From the NCBI GenBank assembly GCA_030040815.1, contig JASHSZ010000354.1:1-7270 (forward strand): a stretch of DNA of 7,270 bases. Direction: 5' to 3'. Each line of letters begins with the position of its first letter. Positions within the stretch are counted from its first letter, which is position 1. The notes under the pieces are model-generated. The model worked only from the letters and a program-made list of their open reading frames with translations, did not search any database and was not told the DNA's origin. Below, in pieces: positions 5,578 to 7,270 of this stretch. This stretch comes from Streptosporangiaceae bacterium (GTDB lineage: Bacteria; Actinomycetota; Actinomycetes; Streptosporangiales; Streptosporangiaceae). Position numbers and translations under genes: made by a program.

Positions 5578-5664
5578 ATGACGCGCATCGAGGAGCTCGT
5601 GACCAGCCTGCCCGATCCGGACGGGTGCCTGACGGATTCGACTGCGACGGGGCCGGGCCGGTGA
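5578..5664 (+). CDS. 28-codon ORF: coupled leader peptide or frameshifted start of the next gene
   Basis: The ATG at 5578 opens a 28-residue frame (MTRIEELVTSLPDPDG, then CLTDSTATGPGR) whose TGA overlaps the GTG at 5661 as GTGA. The first 16 codons show strong third-position G/C and look like real coding sequence. There is no Shine-Dalgarno sequence, but a -10 motif seven bases upstream suits a leaderless message. Two readings fit. It may be a short peptide that delivers ribosomes to the next gene. Alternatively, a one-base change near 5623-5627 split what was one protein, because the downstream frame is open from 5625 and continues plausibly (PDGFDCDGAG). No function is suggested by the peptide itself. 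Confidence 0.4.
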   Translation: MTRIEELVTSLPDPDGCLTDSTATGPGR

Positions 5665-6128
5665 GCGCCCAGGACTTCGACTTCCTGCACGGAAGCTGGC
5701 GGATCGCGCACCGCTACCTGACCGAACGGCTAACCGGGTGTGACGAGTGGATCACGTTCGAGTCCACGATGCGGTGCTGGCCGGTGCTCGGCGGTGCCGC
5801 GAACATGGATGAGGGCTATTTCCCATCACGGGGTTTTCACGGCATGACGGTCCGGCTCTACGACAAGGACGCGGACACCTGGTCGCTGTACTGGATCGAC
5901 AGCCGTTTCGCGCGCATCGAGCCGCCGGTGGTTGGACGGTTCGCCGATGGTGTGGGCACATTCCTCGGGCCCGACACCCACAACGGCGTTCCGGTCGTAT
6001 GCCGGTACACGTGGTCGGACATCACGCCGGATTCGGTCCGCTGGGCCCAGGCGCTATCCCCCGACGACGGGACGACCTGGGAAACGAACTGGATCATGGA
6101 ACTGAGCCGGACCGAGGCGGAGGCGTGA
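5661..6128 (+). CDS. Small cytosolic protein, DUF1579/lipocalin-like
   Basis: This protein of 155 residues starts from the GTG at 5661, with a further in-frame GTG at 5625 that would add 12 residues. It opens with FDFLHGSWRIAHR (about 6-18), a phrase typical of small beta-barrel proteins annotated as DUF1579 or lipocalin-like. It then alternates polar and hydrophobic residues with many Trp, Tyr and Phe, as expected for a barrel with a ligand pocket (GMTVRLYD, WSLYWIDSRF, VCRYTWSDI, WETNWIMELSR). No signal peptide, membrane segment or classical catalytic motif is seen. The family resemblance is from memory and moderate. The stop overlaps the GTG of the luciferase-like gene as GTGA, so the two proteins are made together, and a role in binding or handling that enzyme's substrate or product is reasonable inference. 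The 28-codon ORF upstream may be its true N-terminus displaced by a frameshift. Confidence 0.75.
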   Translation: MSAQDFDFLHGSWRIAHRYLTERLTGCDEWITFESTMRCWPVLGGAANMDEGYFPSRGFHGMTVRLYDKDADTWSLYWIDSRFARIEPPVVGRFADGVGTFLGPDTHNGVPVVCRYTWSDITPDSVRWAQALSPDDGTTWETNWIMELSRTEAEA

Positions 6129-7033
6129 AGGTCGGGCTGCTGGTCTACACGGCCAACGAGCGCCCCGCGAACACCCCGCGCCGTTACGAGACGATCCGCG
6201 CCGTCGCCGCCCAGGCGGAGGCGGACGGCTTCGACAGCATCTGGCTGGCTGACCATCTCCTGTACCGCGATGCCGACGAGACCAGGGGGATATGGGAATG
6301 CTGGACGGTGCTGTCCGCGCTGGCCGAGGCGACACGGCGGGTAGACCTGGGCCCGCTGGTTCTGTGCAACTCGATGCGCAATCCGGCGATCCTGGCGAAG
6401 ATGGCGACGACCCTCGATGAGGTGAGCCAAGGGCGCCTGATCCTGGGCATCGGCGCGGGCTGGAACGAACCCGAGTACCAAGCCTTCGGGTTGCCATTCG
6501 ATCACCGCGTGGACCGCCTCGAAGAAGCGCTGCGGGTGCTCTCGCCGCTGCTGCGTGACGGGCATACCGACTTCGCCGGGCGGTACTACCAGGCACGAGA
6601 TTGCGAGATCGCGCCGCGCGGTCCGCGTTTGGCGGGACCGCCGCTGCTCGTGGGCGGCGAAGGTCCGCGCATGCTCGGGCTGGCCGCGCGGTACGCCGAT
6701 ATGTGGAACACCGGCTACCTGGGCGAGCCCGAGACGATGGCGGAGCCGCTCGCCAAGATCGCGGCTGCGTGCCGTCAGGCCGGCCGCGACGTGGCGACGC
6801 TCGGCGTCACCGCGCTCATCGGCCTGTGGTTTCCTGACCTGCGGCCGGACAGGCCAGCAGGCTTCGAGAATCTGCTGACCGGCACGCCGCGGGAGATCGC
6901 GGCAGCCATGAGGGGTTACGCAAATCTCGGCGTGCCGCACATCGTGTTCCAGTGCGTGCCGTTCAACGAGCAGTCGGTTCGACGGCTGACCGAAGCGCTC
7001 CAGCTGTACCGCGGATCAGAGCGCGAGGATTAG
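6125..7033 (+). CDS. Luciferase-like (LLM class) F420- or FMN-dependent oxidoreductase
   Basis: This protein of 302 residues has the TIM-barrel bacterial luciferase fold (PF00296 type). Seen in order: first strand KVGLLVYT (2-9), AEADGFDSIWLADHLLY (31-47), the RNPAILAKMATTLDEVSQGRLILGIGAGWNEPEYQAFG segment (85-122, quoted in part: LGIGAGW at 107-113), VDRLEEAL (129-136), and LLVGGEGPRMLGLAARYADMWN (174-195, with VGGEG as cofactor-phosphate-binding loop). The C-terminal GTPREIAAAMRGYANLGVPHIVFQ is also usual for F420-dependent members. In actinobacteria this pattern most often means coenzyme F420, yet a flavin reductase gene lies nearby and FMN cannot be excluded. The substrate is unknown. The GTG start overlaps the previous stop (GTGA), with purine-rich GAGG and GGAGG just upstream; the open frame before it is shadow of the previous gene. 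It is the last gene of the operon; no clear terminator is seen after it. Confidence 0.92.
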   Translation: MKVGLLVYTANERPANTPRRYETIRAVAAQAEADGFDSIWLADHLLYRDADETRGIWECWTVLSALAEATRRVDLGPLVLCNSMRNPAILAKMATTLDEVSQGRLILGIGAGWNEPEYQAFGLPFDHRVDRLEEALRVLSPLLRDGHTDFAGRYYQARDCEIAPRGPRLAGPPLLVGGEGPRMLGLAARYADMWNTGYLGEPETMAEPLAKIAAACRQAGRDVATLGVTALIGLWFPDLRPDRPAGFENLLTGTPREIAAAMRGYANLGVPHIVFQCVPFNEQSVRRLTEALQLYRGSERED

Positions 7034-7159
7034 CAGCGCGCGTGAGCCCGCGCCCTCGCGGTCCCGGTCACGTCGCTGCGACTTCTTCCCGTTTGTCGGG
7101 GAGCGTGCACCGAAGCGCCGCCGACGTGGCGTCGATCACCGGCTGTCAGCGCATCTGGC

Positions 7160-7165
7160 GATACT
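7160..7165 (+). promoter_or_regulatory. -10 element for a leaderless start of the WYL regulator
   Basis: GATACT ends six bases before the ATG at 7172, placing the transcription start on the A of the ATG. No Shine-Dalgarno sequence is present, which agrees with a leaderless message. No convincing -35 is visible. Confidence 0.35.
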
Positions 7166-7171
7166 TGGCGC

Positions 7172-7270
7172 ATGCGCGCGAGCCGCCTGCTGTCCCTGCT
7201 CCTGCTGCTGCAAACCCGCGGGCGGATGACGGCGCAGCAGCTGGCCGACGAGCTGGAGGTATCCGTCCGC
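7172..7270 (+). CDS. WYL-domain (DeoR/YafY-type) transcriptional regulator, N-terminus only
   Basis: Thirty-three codons from the ATG at 7172 to the right edge. The sequence MRASRLLSLLLLLQTRG followed by RMTAQQLADELEVSVR is the characteristic start of DeoR-like winged-helix regulators that carry a WYL domain (YafY/PafBC relatives). The helix-turn-helix covers about residues 19-35, and family members continue with T-x-Y-R-D just past the edge. The WYL ligand-sensing part is not in the window. These proteins usually control a neighbouring gene or respond to DNA damage or a small ligand; the target here cannot be told. It follows the oxidoreductase operon by 138 bases in the same direction but seems to have its own promoter. 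Confidence 0.85.
   Translation, partial: MRASRLLSLLLLLQTRGRMTAQQLADELEVSVR

Noticed and set aside
5999..6124. Extension of the luciferase-like protein to an upstream ATG at 5999
   Set aside because: This part overlaps the coding sequence of the 155-residue protein in another frame; the GTG at 6125 gives the normal family N-terminus.
5858..6940. Long minus-strand open frame of about 360 codons opposite the luciferase-like gene
   Set aside because: It lies antisense to a clear luciferase-family protein and its translation shows no recognisable fold or start signal.

Overview
The window looks like chromosomal DNA from a high-GC Gram-positive bacterium of the Actinomycetota. It has strong G/C preference at third codon positions, GTG starts, ATGA/GTGA gene overlaps, apparently leaderless promoters, U-less hairpin terminators and a WYL-type regulator. 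The genus cannot be told from the sequence. There is no rRNA, tRNA, CRISPR array, transposase or phage gene.

Layout. (1) 1-300, minus strand: N-terminal part of a secreted, probably beta-propeller protein running off the left edge. (2) 301-1036: a long stretch without a convincing gene, holding an inverted repeat, a pair of near-identical direct repeats with dyad cores, and the ribosome binding site of the next gene. (3) 1037-2791, plus strand: a complete thiamine-diphosphate-dependent 2-oxo acid decarboxylase of the pyruvate/indolepyruvate decarboxylase family, followed by a long perfect hairpin. (4) 3054-3302, minus: a small acidic protein with a C-terminal CxxC...HxxC zinc-binding motif. 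(5) 3499-4517, minus: a two-gene operon encoding a four-helix membrane protein and, overlapping it by ATGA, a TetR-family regulator. Its promoter has a -35, a -10, a palindrome and a GTG at the predicted transcription start. (6) 4692-5321, minus: an NAD(P)H-dependent FMN reductase-like flavoprotein. (7) 5578-7033, plus, divergent from (6): a 28-codon ORF, a small cytosolic protein of a DUF1579/lipocalin-like type, and a luciferase-like (F420- or FMN-dependent) oxidoreductase, joined by two GTGA overlaps. A 25-bp near-perfect dyad sits just ahead of this operon. (8) 7172-7270, plus: the N-terminus of a WYL/DeoR-type helix-turn-helix regulator cut by the right edge.

The most coherent unit is 4692-7033. 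A flavin reductase diverges from a tightly coupled operon with a luciferase-like oxidoreductase and a small putative ligand-binding protein, and a strong operator-like dyad lies in between. This could be a small flavin- or F420-dependent redox module, but the substrate cannot be read from the sequence. The TetR/membrane-protein operon has the architecture of a self-repressing unit. The decarboxylase stands alone with a long, repeat-containing upstream region. None of these families is new; the points of interest are the regulatory architecture and the 28-codon ORF, which is either a coupled leader peptide or a frameshifted gene start.
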